Assembly (NCBI GenBank): GCA_001643675.2
Contig: LSRY02000037.1
Coordinates: forward strand, 310,001-374,000
From: Monocercomonoides exilis
Lineage: Eukaryota > Preaxostyla > Oxymonadida > Polymastigidae
Reading direction: 5' to 3'
DNA length: 64,000 bases
In this document: positions 55,241 through 64,000 of the stretch, in pieces
Layout of the letters: the number at the start of each line of letters is the position of its first letter
How positions within the stretch are numbered: position 1 is the first letter of the stretch
The notes under the pieces: generated by a model
The model's input: the letters and a program-made list of their open reading frames with translations, nothing else
The model's database searches: none
What the model was told of the DNA's origin: nothing
Made by a program: the position numbers and the translations under genes

Positions 55241-58090
55241 AATGAAAAAAAGGATCTGACCCATGATCCGAATTTCCAAGGGGTCAAAAAGATCAAAAAA
55301 ATAAGCGTTAAAGGGCGAAAATTGCAGGTAGAAGAATGCAGTTTTTTGGCTATAGATGAAGTTAAAATGGTGAAAACAATCATTTTATGCAAAAAAAAGA
55401 CCCCTGAAGATTCTGTCATTTTGTGATCGCCATTGTTTGGACAAAGAAAAAGAGCTGATGCTCTTCGAATACAGCGTTTTAAAAATCAAAAAAAACATTT
55501 TTCTAACTCTTATCACATACATAACTATTAAACAAAAAATCAAAATTTTTCTGATATTTGTTTTTTTTTCAATAAATATTCAAAAATTCAAAAAGATATG
55601 GTTCTGATTAAAGCCGGAGTTTTGTTTCTTTCATTTTTTCAAAACCACTTGCTTTTCCAACTTTTAACGGGTTTGCTAATACTTTTTATAATTTAATTTT
55701 TATTGAAATATTACAATTTTTTCATTATATTGGAAAACTGCTCTGTTTGCTTCCTTTTCAAAGAAAAGGAACTTTTCTTGTCTGTCAAATAGCAAATCTT
55801 CACGTTGGAGAGCATTACGATGAGAATAGAACATATTATTATATAGCAATTGGGAAACAAATGAAGTTACGCAAGATTCATGATTTTTATAATTTTTGAT
55901 TGGAACAAAAGATTAAAACAATTCAAATGATGTTTTATTGAATGTCGATATAAGGATAGAATTCTGTGAAGGCAAAAATCTGCACAAAATTATACAGCAT
56001 TTTGGAATTAAATTCAGGGAGAACAGTTTGGGGTATTTTTTTGCAAGGAAAGTGACTGGCAAAATCAAGGGAAGGATATTTTTCACAAAAAACAAAAAAG
56101 GCAAGAATTCAACGAAAAAAAGGAAAACCCAAAAATATCAATTTTATTAATAAGGTTTTCCTGTTTCTCGGACTGCTCCAGGCAGAAATGGAAAGCGACG
56201 AAATTTTAATTCTGATTCCGCTATTTCTTCAAAAGAAAGGAGAAACGCCAACGACGAGACATCCAATTTTCAAATATTTGTTAACAGTCGAACAACATTC
56301 TGTCCAACTTCAATCGGATTTTGCTCTTGAAACAATTTGTAATTTTAGCGAACCACAAGCTTGACATTGATAATTTGGTGTTTCTGTTTGCCAAACATTC
56401 ATTTGCCATCAAATGCATCTTCTCTTGCAATTCCTCCTCTTCTTCTTTTTCCTGGATATCTGTGTCTTCTTTGTTGCGTGCCGACCTCTTCAATTGCAAT
56501 CTCGAACTGAACAGCCTGGCGGATGAGATGCCTCCATTCTTTTCATTTGCTGCTGCTGCATGCGATCAGAGTGCATTCAAAATGCTTCCCATCAATCATT
56601 GCTCCTCCATCATCCTTCCTTCTCTCTGCCTTCTCACTTTTTCCCCCTCATTGATTGAATGTTCTACCACTTTGTATTCTTTCAGCCTGCCTTGACGAAT
56701 CGATTTAATGTTCGTTTTGCAAGTGCTTTAACAGGCAAAGAATTGTCGGAGCTCATTGGGAAGAATTAGAAAAATGAGTGAATGAGAGAGTGAATGAGAG
56801 AGTGAATGAGAGGGAGGGAGGGAAAAGAATGAAGGAAGGAAGTTGATCAGGGAGGTTGTCTTGGGGTTTAATGATTGTGACTCAACTGAATAGAAAGAGG
56901 AAGCGAAGAAAGAAAATTGAATCGATGATGATCAATTTGTTTCAATTCAAAACGTTGGCTCTGAAGCATTCTAAGGCATGAATTAATATATTATCTATAT
57001 TTTTTTTATTATTTTCTTTTGATTTTTATGTGAAATTATGCATATTCTTTTTTTTTTTGGTCTTCATCGAAGCCCGCTGAATAGAAATATTTGCGCACAC
57101 TTCCGCCTTTTCTTTGACTTCTTCGTTTGTGTTCTCTACAGGGATAGTCGTTGGGACAGACGACACAGCGCAGCTGAAGGCACCACCGCAGGAAGATATG
57201 CCGACTGAGGTTGAGCTGCAGACGTGTGGAATTTGGGAGCGGAGTATGTGCGCGTGCCTGGTTGCGAAGCATGAATCCTAACAGCTGTCAATTTCGCAGG
57301 CTGTTCCCGCAGGTACAATGATACCTTCGCTTGCTACAGGGTCGCTGATGGGGCGTGGATGTGGAGAGGCACTGCACCCTGTAGCACCTGGTCTATGACA
57401 TTGTTCCCAGATCTATGGAGCGTGTGCGGCAGCAGCGAACCTGGAGGCTGTGACGTACATCATATTGCCTACTCTATTTTTTTGTGAAGGTGATGTTGAT
57501 GCCAAATGTTGTACTGTCATGTGATCTGTCTGTGACGGCGGTGTATTTCGTGGTGGAGCAGGGGGGAACTACCTGAAAGAGAAGCTGATGAAGTTCAGTG
57601 GCATTCTGTCGATTGCGATTCTACTACTGAAAAGAGCATATCTAGGAGATGATGATAAAGAAGATTGCGGAAGTACAAAGTGCAGGAGTCGATTGGGCTG
57701 TTTGAGCAGAAGATGCAGGAGCAGCGGCAGAACCTGGCGCGGATGCGGGAGTTTGATAAGCTACGAAAGACAGTGCGGGCAACTGGGGCAGCAGAAGGGG
57801 TGCCGCCGACGCTGCTACTGCTGAAGCCGTGGGGGAAGTTCTTTAAGGAATCGAAGCTTTCGCGCGTGACGACGGTGCAGAAGAAGATGATTGTGGGGGA
57901 AGAGTACAAGGTGTCAGTGATGCTGCGGGAGGACGAGAAGGAGCGGGAGCGGAGGGAAGGGGCAGTGAAGACGCGGGAGACAAGACGGGAGCTGAACCGA
58001 AAGATGGGAGAGAAGAACGCGAAGAGAAGGGCGATGGAGATGAGCGAGACGATGCTTGCGAGGCAGAGGAGAGAGGAAGCGAGGAGAGAG
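55241..58090. repeat. Right arm of the 2.85-kb near-identical inverted repeat
   Basis: 2850 nt, the reverse complement of 47403-50250, starting AATGAAAAAAAGGATCTGAC and ending at GAGGAGAGAG. Contains the plus-strand versions of the left-arm remnants, including a 124-codon frame at 56321-56695 (LRADLFNCNLELNSLADEMP) that is broken in the left arm by a single-base difference. No clear target-site duplication was seen at the outer ends. Confidence 0.95.
55755..56152 (+). pseudogene. Decayed paralogue of the 22950-23270 ORF (right arm)
   Basis: IANLHVGEHYDENRTYYYIA, then a KQMKLRKIHDFYNF block followed by a stop, and then the frame 55938-56150 with IRIEFCEGKNLHKIIQHFGI and YFFARKVTGK. The blocks follow the same order as in the 106-residue ORF at 22950-23270. 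Stops and one frame change break it. Confidence 0.5.
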
Positions 58091-58111
58091 AGAAGGAATA
58101 GAAGGAGATGA
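57120..58111 (+). pseudogene. Decayed kinase-like/coiled-coil gene in the right arm
   Basis: After a CTCTACAG acceptor-like site, IVVGTDDTAQLKAPPQEDMP and VELQTCGIWERSMCACLV resemble the activation-segment end and C-lobe start of oxymonad kinase-like proteins. A stop follows, then ACAAANLEAVTYIILPTLFF, a frame change to MLMPNVVLSCDLSVTAVYFV, another to YLKEKLMKFSGILSIAILLL, and finally the 57665-58111 frame with VQESIGLFEQKMQEQRQNLA and a strongly basic coiled coil. It leaves the arm at 58090 and ends RRNRRR. Multiple lesions are shared with the left-arm copy, so decay preceded the duplication. Confidence 0.5.
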
Positions 58112-58289
58112 AGACAATGAGAACTGCAACAAGATGGAGGATGAGAGAGAAGAACGAAATCTTGTTCAGCGGAGATAACATAGAAGAGAAATTGACGTCG
58201 CCAATTGAGAGAGAAAGAGAAAGAGGAAAAAGAATTGAACACGAGGGTTCTTTATAGACAGAGAAAGATGGCATTTCCAAAAGCAAAGT

Positions 58290-59925
58290 CGATAGAATGA
58301 TACATTTGGAGTCATTTGATGGAGGCAGAACATCTCTCGTTATTCCTTCCTGCGAAGAATGGCTGCTGTCAGGAAAAGTTGTGGCAGACGAAGAGTTTTT
58401 GAGTTCCATTCAACAAATGAGGGAGACAGAAGTGGCAGGGGCAAATGCAATGAGAAGGAGCAGAAGAGGAGATGGGTCATTTTGTGTTGAAGACGAAGAG
58501 GAAGAAGAGAGAAGGAAAAGCGAGCTGAGTGTACTGAACGGGAGTGAGTCTGAAGCATCGAAGTCTGCTTCGAAGAAAAGCAGACGTGCTTGTGATACGT
58601 CTTCAGTGATTTTATCATTATCATCTTCAACGCCTTCTTCCTCTTCTCGGAACAGCTAGACGTTTTTCCGCGATCCAAAGGATGAATCCAAAATGACAGC
58701 GAAAAGGAAGAAATGCAGCAAGGATGACATGGTTCTATTCCAAGAAGACGAAGATTATTACTTCGGGTTAAAGAACACAACTACATACAAAGCATTAACC
58801 TCGTCTATTTCTCAATCACAGGAATCTGCTTCATCTTCCCCTCAGATTTCTTCATTTATTTCTCCACAACGTGCCAGCAAACACACAAAGGCTCCACGAA
58901 GCAGCCTTCTTGCGACGCTGGAAGGGATGAAGAAGAGGAAAGAGGAAAAGAAAAACACAGATTCTCTTTCTCTATATTCGTCACTGACAAGCGAAAGGAT
59001 ACTGACTCTGATGCCAGCTGGTGATATTGCACCGGCACATGACAAGTGGTTTGAGGAGGAAGTGAAAGATGTGGATGTGGTGAGAGGAGTAGAAGAGGGT
59101 GAGAACGAAAGGAAGAAGGAGAGAAATGAGTATTTGATGAAGGCAAAGAAGGAAATTTGACGAAAGATTGATGCGAATAAAAGAAAGGAAGCTGAGAGAA
59201 GAAAGAGAAAGAGAGGCAGAAAGAATTATAAGCTTGCCTTTTTACCAGCAAAATGCTGTTGACACAACGTTAAATGGACCAAATCAGACTCTCCAGTCAA
59301 CGCTCCAATCAACTAGATCAGCATCCTTCTCTTCTTCTCCTTCCTCCTCTTCCTTATCATCATCTAATCTTCTTCTTTACCATCCACACCAATTTCATCT
59401 GATAACAATCAGATTGTCAATGCTTTGCCTTCTTCACCATTATCACTTTCGCCTCCTCTTTCAATGTACTCTTTATCTCCTTTTCCCACCAGCACCCCAT
59501 CTCCCACCCATCAAATGTGGCATCCCGTCCCTTCTTCCTCTCTTCCCTCTTCGCTTTCTTCTGCCTCACAGCGTCCGTTCCTACTTCGTCACTGTGCTTT
59601 CCTGAGCCAAAAAAGTCAGCCATTCCAAGCCGCATCGATAGAATTGAGGAAGAGAAAGCGAAACATTGGAAGATGGAGGAGATGCAGAAGAAAGAGACAG
59701 AGAAGGAGAGAGAGGAGCTACTGGAGGAAGAGATTGAGTACTTCGAGAAAAAGCGGTCAAAGCTCGAAGTCTAGCAGAAGAAGGCGCTGGAGCAGGCTGA
59801 GAAGAAGAAAGAGGTATTTGTTTCGTATCTGAAAAAGATGAAGATTGAAAGAAGAGAATCGAACTTCAAAAGCGAAGCGAACAAGAGGAAGGTATTGATG
59901 AAGGAGCATTTCGAATAGCCTATTG
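58290..59925 (+). pseudogene. Decayed coiled-coil/Ser-rich gene
   Basis: One forward frame runs 58297-59160 with a single TAG at 58657: MIHLESFDGGRTSLVIPSCE, then KDDMVLFQEDEDYYFGLKNT, then a basic coiled coil. A second frame covers 59168-59370 (MRIKERKLREEREREAERII then poly-Ser), and a third 59580-59915 (DRIEEEKAKHWKMEEMQKKE, a TAG, then KKALEQAEKKKEVFVSYLKK). Codon use is GC-richer than the flanks. The frames succeed one another without overlap, as expected for one gene broken by two frameshifts and two stops, or a gene with unrecognised introns. No enzymatic domain seen. Confidence 0.5.
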
Positions 59926-59989
59926 CTGTTTGTATAATAAATGCGCTGTAGATTTGAAAAAATCTGGTTTTTAACAGGCAGGAAGTTCA

Positions 59990-61438
59990 ATTTGGAAGCT
60001 TTTCAGATGAATTTCCTAATAAAAGCGCATTTTCAGCTGTAGAAGAAGAAGATGATGACAATTCAGAAAACTTGTTTTCTTCGAAAGAATAAAAAAGATC
60101 ATGAAGAAAAAGAGCAAGAAGAAAATTATGCTCCAAAAGAACAAAAACATTCGGAGCAAAAGCGAAGCGAAAATGCAAAGGTGTTTTTCATTGTTCAATT
60201 TGCAAGCTTCTTCTTCTTCGTCTTTTTTTTCTTCTTCTTCTTCAAAGCCTCACTCACACTCTCATTCCTAAAATTCGTCCCATTCAAAATCCAGCTCATC
60301 AACAACTACCTTATCTCCTTCCTCAACAGCTGTACCAACTGCTTCATCATCATCATCATCGTCATCTTCTTCTTCTATTTCATCTTCTTCATCAGCCTCT
60401 CAAAATACATCTGTTTTCAAACAATCTCCTCATCTCAACCAGCCACTTGCACAGACACACAAGAAGCACAGCAGCCACACACTCAAACCGATCTCTATTG
60501 CGCATCCACGTTCAACCCTCTCGCAAAATGCTTCTGAAATCAAAAGGCAAAAGAAGGAGTTAACAGCAAGTCAGAAGCGAAACTCATCTCTTTCGTCTTC
60601 TTAAGCAAAGACTCGACCGACTGTTTCGACATCTTCTCCACATTCATATGCAGTTACATATTCTTCTTCTACGTTTTCTTCCTCTTCCTCTTCTTCTGTT
60701 CTTCAAGAACCATTTTGTTCGCCCCGCCCCACCCTTCCTTCTCTTCTCCACCACTGGGTCGGCTGTGTTGAGACTTGCGTACGGAGAAGCACGATGGAAG
60801 ACAGTGTGTTGCTGCTACCTGTTGATGGATGGGACATAGAGAAGCTTATGTGCGACGGAGAAGTGGGGATTTTGGCTCGCATACTGAAATATCCACAGGA
60901 GCTGATGTTTACTGTGAAAGGAATGAAGGCACTGGAAGACAGAGATGATGAGATCTGGGCAAGGAGGATGAGAGAGAAGGAGAAAAGGAAGAAGGAAAGA
61001 ATGAAAAGAAAGAGAAAAGAATGGAGAAGGAAAAGAGAGGAAGGAAAGAAAAACCCGGCAAGCTCTGGTCAATCCTATGAAGAAACACTCGACACGGATG
61101 AATTTGAGCTCGTCGACGAAACAGAGTCTCTTTATACACAGAAGCCTGCTTCAAATGAGACTGCCTCTCTTTCAGAAGTTCCGAATTCTTCGTCTGCAAA
61201 TAGACCTTCACCTAATTCACAACCTTTATCAACTGAATCAAAGGGAATAATTCCTCCAATTCCATATTTTGACAAGAAGCTGAAGGGATGTGGCGTTTAT
61301 GGAGTGTTTGACGGACATAGAGGAAGCGATACGGCTATGTATTTAACATTACATTTTGTGGAATGTTTTCTGAGTGTCAGTGCAGTCAAAGGAGAAAAAA
61401 AAAGAAGAATGAAGAGAAAGAAAAGAAGAAGAGGATGA
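59990..61438 (+). pseudogene. PP2C-type protein phosphatase fragment with Ser-rich N-terminal region
   Basis: From about 60640 the frame reads YSSSTFSSSSSSSVLQEPFC, then VGCVETCVRRSTMEDSVLLL, which is PP2C motif 1 (G.R..MED). An Arg/Lys-rich insertion (60960-61050) and an acidic/Ser-rich spacer follow, then GCGVYGVFDGHRGSDTAMYL, the metal-binding DGH block of PP2C, and LHFVECFL. The frame stops at 61438 before the remaining PP2C motifs (DG..., GDSRA, GDN). Upstream, 60190-60605 is a Ser-rich frame with one stop. PP2C phosphatases remove phosphate from Ser/Thr using two metal ions bound by such Asp residues; this copy is truncated or broken. Confidence 0.65.
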
Positions 61439-61509
61439 TAAATCCAGAAATTAGCTAAATACAAACACAGAAGCAAGTAATGTTGAAATTAACTCACAAA
61501 CGTTGCCTT

Positions 61510-61529
61510 CATCTTCTCCTTCTTCTTCT

Positions 61530-61570
<41 letters not shown>

Positions 61571-61622
61571 TTCTTCTTCTTCTTCTTCTTCTTCTTCTTC
61601 TTCTTCTTCTTCTCTTTCTTCT
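61510..61622. repeat. (CTT)n microsatellite
   Basis: TCT/CTT tandem run of more than 30 units with CCT interruptions, directly after the PP2C remnant and in the Ser-rich frame that may have belonged to it. Confidence 0.95.
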
Positions 61623-62073
61623 CCGTCTTCCTCCTCCTCCTTCTTCTTCACATTCTTTTTCTTCTTCTTATCCTTCCTCTTCCCCTTCTTCAATTCCCCA
61701 TTATCCCCTTCTTTTCTCTCTTTCTCTCAGAGCAAAGAATGACAGATTTCAAGGTGTGTCTTTTCATCTGTTTCTTCCTTAACACGAAAGCCTGAAAGCA
61801 TCGATACGAAAGGCAGAGGAGAGAGTTGATTCTCAATGCAGCGCCGAGTGAATCAACAGTTGAGGAGTCACTAAGAGGTGTTTGGAAAGATGACTCCGCC
61901 TTCTCATTTGAACGAGGCGATATTGAGTGCACTGGAGTTGGAGAAGACGAGGTTGCAGCTGGAGGTGAGGGAAAATAAACAAATGGAAAGGCTTTTTCTG
62001 GTGAGCTGGAAGCTGTCGGCATGCATACTCCAACAGAGCATGTCGAGCGAGATGGCGGTGAAGATGGAACGCA
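61623..62073. other. Coding-like debris between two pseudogenes
   Basis: A forward frame at 61878-62099 (SHLNEAILSALELEKTRLQL, then MERIMLNELLD stop) looks like an amphipathic-helix coding fragment and could be the tail of the PP2C region or another gene. Competing frames are open, so strand and frame are uncertain. Confidence 0.3.
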
Positions 62074-62910
62074 TCATGCTGAATGAGCTTTTAGACTGAT
62101 TAAACAAAGAAAGATGAAAATAACAACACTGAAACCTCCAATGGCGAGATACGTGGCGATGAGATGGTCGAGGGAGCAGCTGGAGCCATCGTCGAGCAGG
62201 AGCACAGGGGAGGCGGCACTGAGGGCGGAGAGGTTGGGGTGGGAGAGGAAGAGGGAGGAAGCGGGGAGAGCACGAAGAGCAGGGCGGGTGAGGTGGAGGG
62301 AATGGTCAGATATGTTGGAGATGCATAGGGTACCTCGGGAAGCACAAAGGAGGTTGGAGTTGAGTCTGACAGGATGTTCGGGGGAAAGAAAGAGGGAGGA
62401 GGACACAGCCAGTTATCCGTCGAGGAGAGAGAAAAGGGAAGAGTGGGCAGATCCAGACGGAGTTTTCTATTGAGCGGTAGATGAATAACACAGTTGTGGA
62501 GATGAAGTCGCAGGGGGCAAGCAGGGAGCTGACCTGGCGGGCAGAGGAGCCGGTGTCTTGGTCGATGAATATTTGGTGGGGGCGGTGGAAGGTGATGAAG
62601 GGGAGGAGTTCGACATCGAGGTCGGGGTCGGTGGGAGGAGTGCGAGGTGAAGCGGAGGTTGAAAATGAGAGGGGGAGGTGGAGGCCGGCTGTGGGCAGCA
62701 CGAATCCGCTGAGCTCGTCGAGCGAACTGATGTCGGCGCTGGGCATGTTCCAGTTGAAATGGGCTGCGTCTGCCACTGCCTACAGCATGGTGGACAACAC
62801 AAATACGATTTTATCTTTTTTTTATCGCAACTGACAAACACCACGTGCTCGAGGGCAAACTGCCTGGAGGCATCCGCCAGCCACAGCAGCACATTCCTCG
62901 AAGGTCGAGC
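62074..62910 (-). pseudogene. Predicted single-pass membrane protein, unrecognised, with one frameshift and one stop
   Basis: Minus strand: an exon ending ADASRQFALEHVVF, an intron of 56 nt (GTCAGT...TGTAG, 62835-62780), then AVADAAHFNWNMPSADISSL, DELSGFVLPTAGLHLPLSFS and ITFHRPHQIFIDQDTGSSAR. Near 62470 the frame changes and a TAA follows (LLDG stop LAV). The second frame then runs SSSLFLSPEHPVRLNSNLLC to LDHLIATYLAIGGFSVVIFI, a C-terminal membrane segment, and a TGA at 62074. Codon use clearly favours this strand over the plus-strand frames. Upstream, 63170-62940 has further coding-like sequence (RIFGLTTISSWRIVPYEFKT) with stops. Function unknown. Confidence 0.5.
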
Positions 62911-63189
62911 CGTTTATCAGGAGGAGTGACCCTGCTGACATCACGGCTGCAACGCTGTCTCCTCTTGTATCTCTGCGATCTTTACACATCCCCCGCCTTC
63001 GCTCCCCTTCTCCTTACCCACAATCACACACACGCTGCACTCCACCACGCTGTTGCTCCCAGTTCACTTGATCTGTGAAAACATCGCACTCGCCACTTCG
63101 CCCAGTGTTTTGAACTCATACGGCACTATCCTCCAAGAGCTGATTGTTGTCAGCCCGAAAATCCTCTCCACTTTCTAGAGTCACCCTTG

Positions 63190-64000
63190 CATCCTCATTC
63201 AGGGTTGAAACTGAACCAAGCAAGGCTGATGAAAAATTTAAACAAACTTAGTGATATATCTGTATAGCTTTTAAAGTGATTTACGAAGAGGAAAAAATAG
63301 CGCAGAAAATCATATACAGAAAAATAGTTGAGTTGAATGCTCGCCGAGCAACTTAAGCAATTTTATAAAGAAGGACAGAGCATGAGAAAGATGAGATCAT
63401 TAGAGTTGAAGGCTTTAAAAGTGAAAAAAGTGAAATTTTTCGTATTTCTTTTTTATTTTTTTTATTCTTTCTTTGTAATTTTCATAAAATAACTTTGATC
63501 AATTTATTTTAATAACTTCTTCAAAGTATTATTTGCTTTTATAGAAAAATAAACAGCAAATATTTGTATATCTGATGAATATCTAGTTTAACTATTATAT
63601 TTTTCATTTGTGTTTTTGAAAATTGTTTGTTTTCAACAAAAGTTTTATGATCTTCAAAATTAATTTTAAAATTTCTTTGTAATAACATCATAAAACTTAT
63701 AATTATATAAAAAATTGATAAATTATGTATTATGATTATTGTTATCATGCTTTTTGAACCAGTATACTTAGGTTTTGTTCTGTTTATTGAATTTTCAATA
63801 TTTTTTTAATGAATTTTTTAATTCTTTCACGAATTTGTAATAAAAACAATTTGAAATGAATAAAAATCTAAAAATATGCAATAACAACTATTCACAAAGC
63901 AATATATTTGAATGATCATCTCATTCATTTTTCTTTTTAAAGCAACCCTTAATTAAATTTGTTTTTGATCAAACGTCGGAATTTTTTATGATGTCAAAAA
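63190..64000. other. AT-rich flank, no gene seen
   Basis: No coding frame, repeat or RNA gene recognised. Confidence 0.4.

Noticed and set aside
47403-58090. Retroelement or virus-like interpretation of the inverted-repeat element
   Set aside because: No reverse transcriptase, integrase of the retroviral type, polymerase B or capsid-like frame was seen in the 5-kb centre; the arms are inverted, not direct.
61451-61693. Minus-strand poly-Glu frame and plus-strand poly-Leu frame
   Set aside because: Microsatellite translation of (CTT)n, not a gene.
1-64000. Alternative genetic code (TAA/TAG as Gln)
   Set aside because: The 2565-, 1213-, 572- and 429-residue genes contain no internal TAA or TAG and end at standard stops; single in-frame stops occur only in copies with other signs of decay.

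Overview
The window is AT-rich eukaryotic nuclear DNA. The introns I could solve by reading frame are short (about 52-67 nt, one of 113-114 nt, one of 80 nt, one of 102 nt) with GTTTG-, GTATG- or GTGTG-type donors and YAG-type acceptors. Together with a beta-helix/membrane/kinase-like receptor, a lineage-specific paralogue family and pogo-like transposon debris, this suggests an anaerobic protist of the oxymonad (Preaxostyla) type, comparable to Monocercomonoides or Blattamonas. That assignment is from recognition, not from a search. Long frames end at ordinary stops, so the standard genetic code fits; the TAA/TAG=Gln code known in the oxymonad Streblomastix is not needed.

Layout: 0-0.6 kb holds the 3' exons of a leucine-rich-repeat-like gene. 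0.6-5.2 kb is transposon debris: MITEs, a pogo-like transposase pseudogene with its 3' terminal repeat, and an inverted transposase N-terminal fragment. 6.7-8.1, 11.5-12.9 and 23.8-25.2 kb carry three copies of one three-exon paralogue family with conserved intron positions and phases; the middle copy is intact and the other two carry lesions. Two more decayed transposases lie at 14.3-15.3 and 16.8-17.5 kb. A complete four-exon SPRY-like gene with NPF motifs lies at 18.0-20.0 kb on the minus strand. Two hairpin (foldback) elements sit at 21.7-22.8 and 38.5-39.5 kb. The largest gene, 27.4-35.2 kb on the minus strand, encodes a 2565-residue predicted receptor with a signal peptide, a beta-helix ectodomain, one membrane segment and a degenerate kinase domain.

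42.2-63.1 kb is GC-richer and mostly a graveyard of frameshifted genes (kinase-like, PP2C-like, coiled-coil, a membrane protein). In its middle is the standout object: two inverted arms of about 2.85 kb, nearly identical (47403-50250 and 55241-58090), around a 5 kb centre with one intact three-exon gene of 1213 residues. That protein joins a ubiquitin-specific protease domain with Cys and His boxes to a transposase-like region with DDE-type motifs. This looks like a large mobile element carrying its own deubiquitinase-transposase fusion. A GC-rich, multi-stem potential RNA structure lies just 3' of the gene.

No rRNA gene, convincing tRNA gene, reverse transcriptase or CRISPR array was seen.
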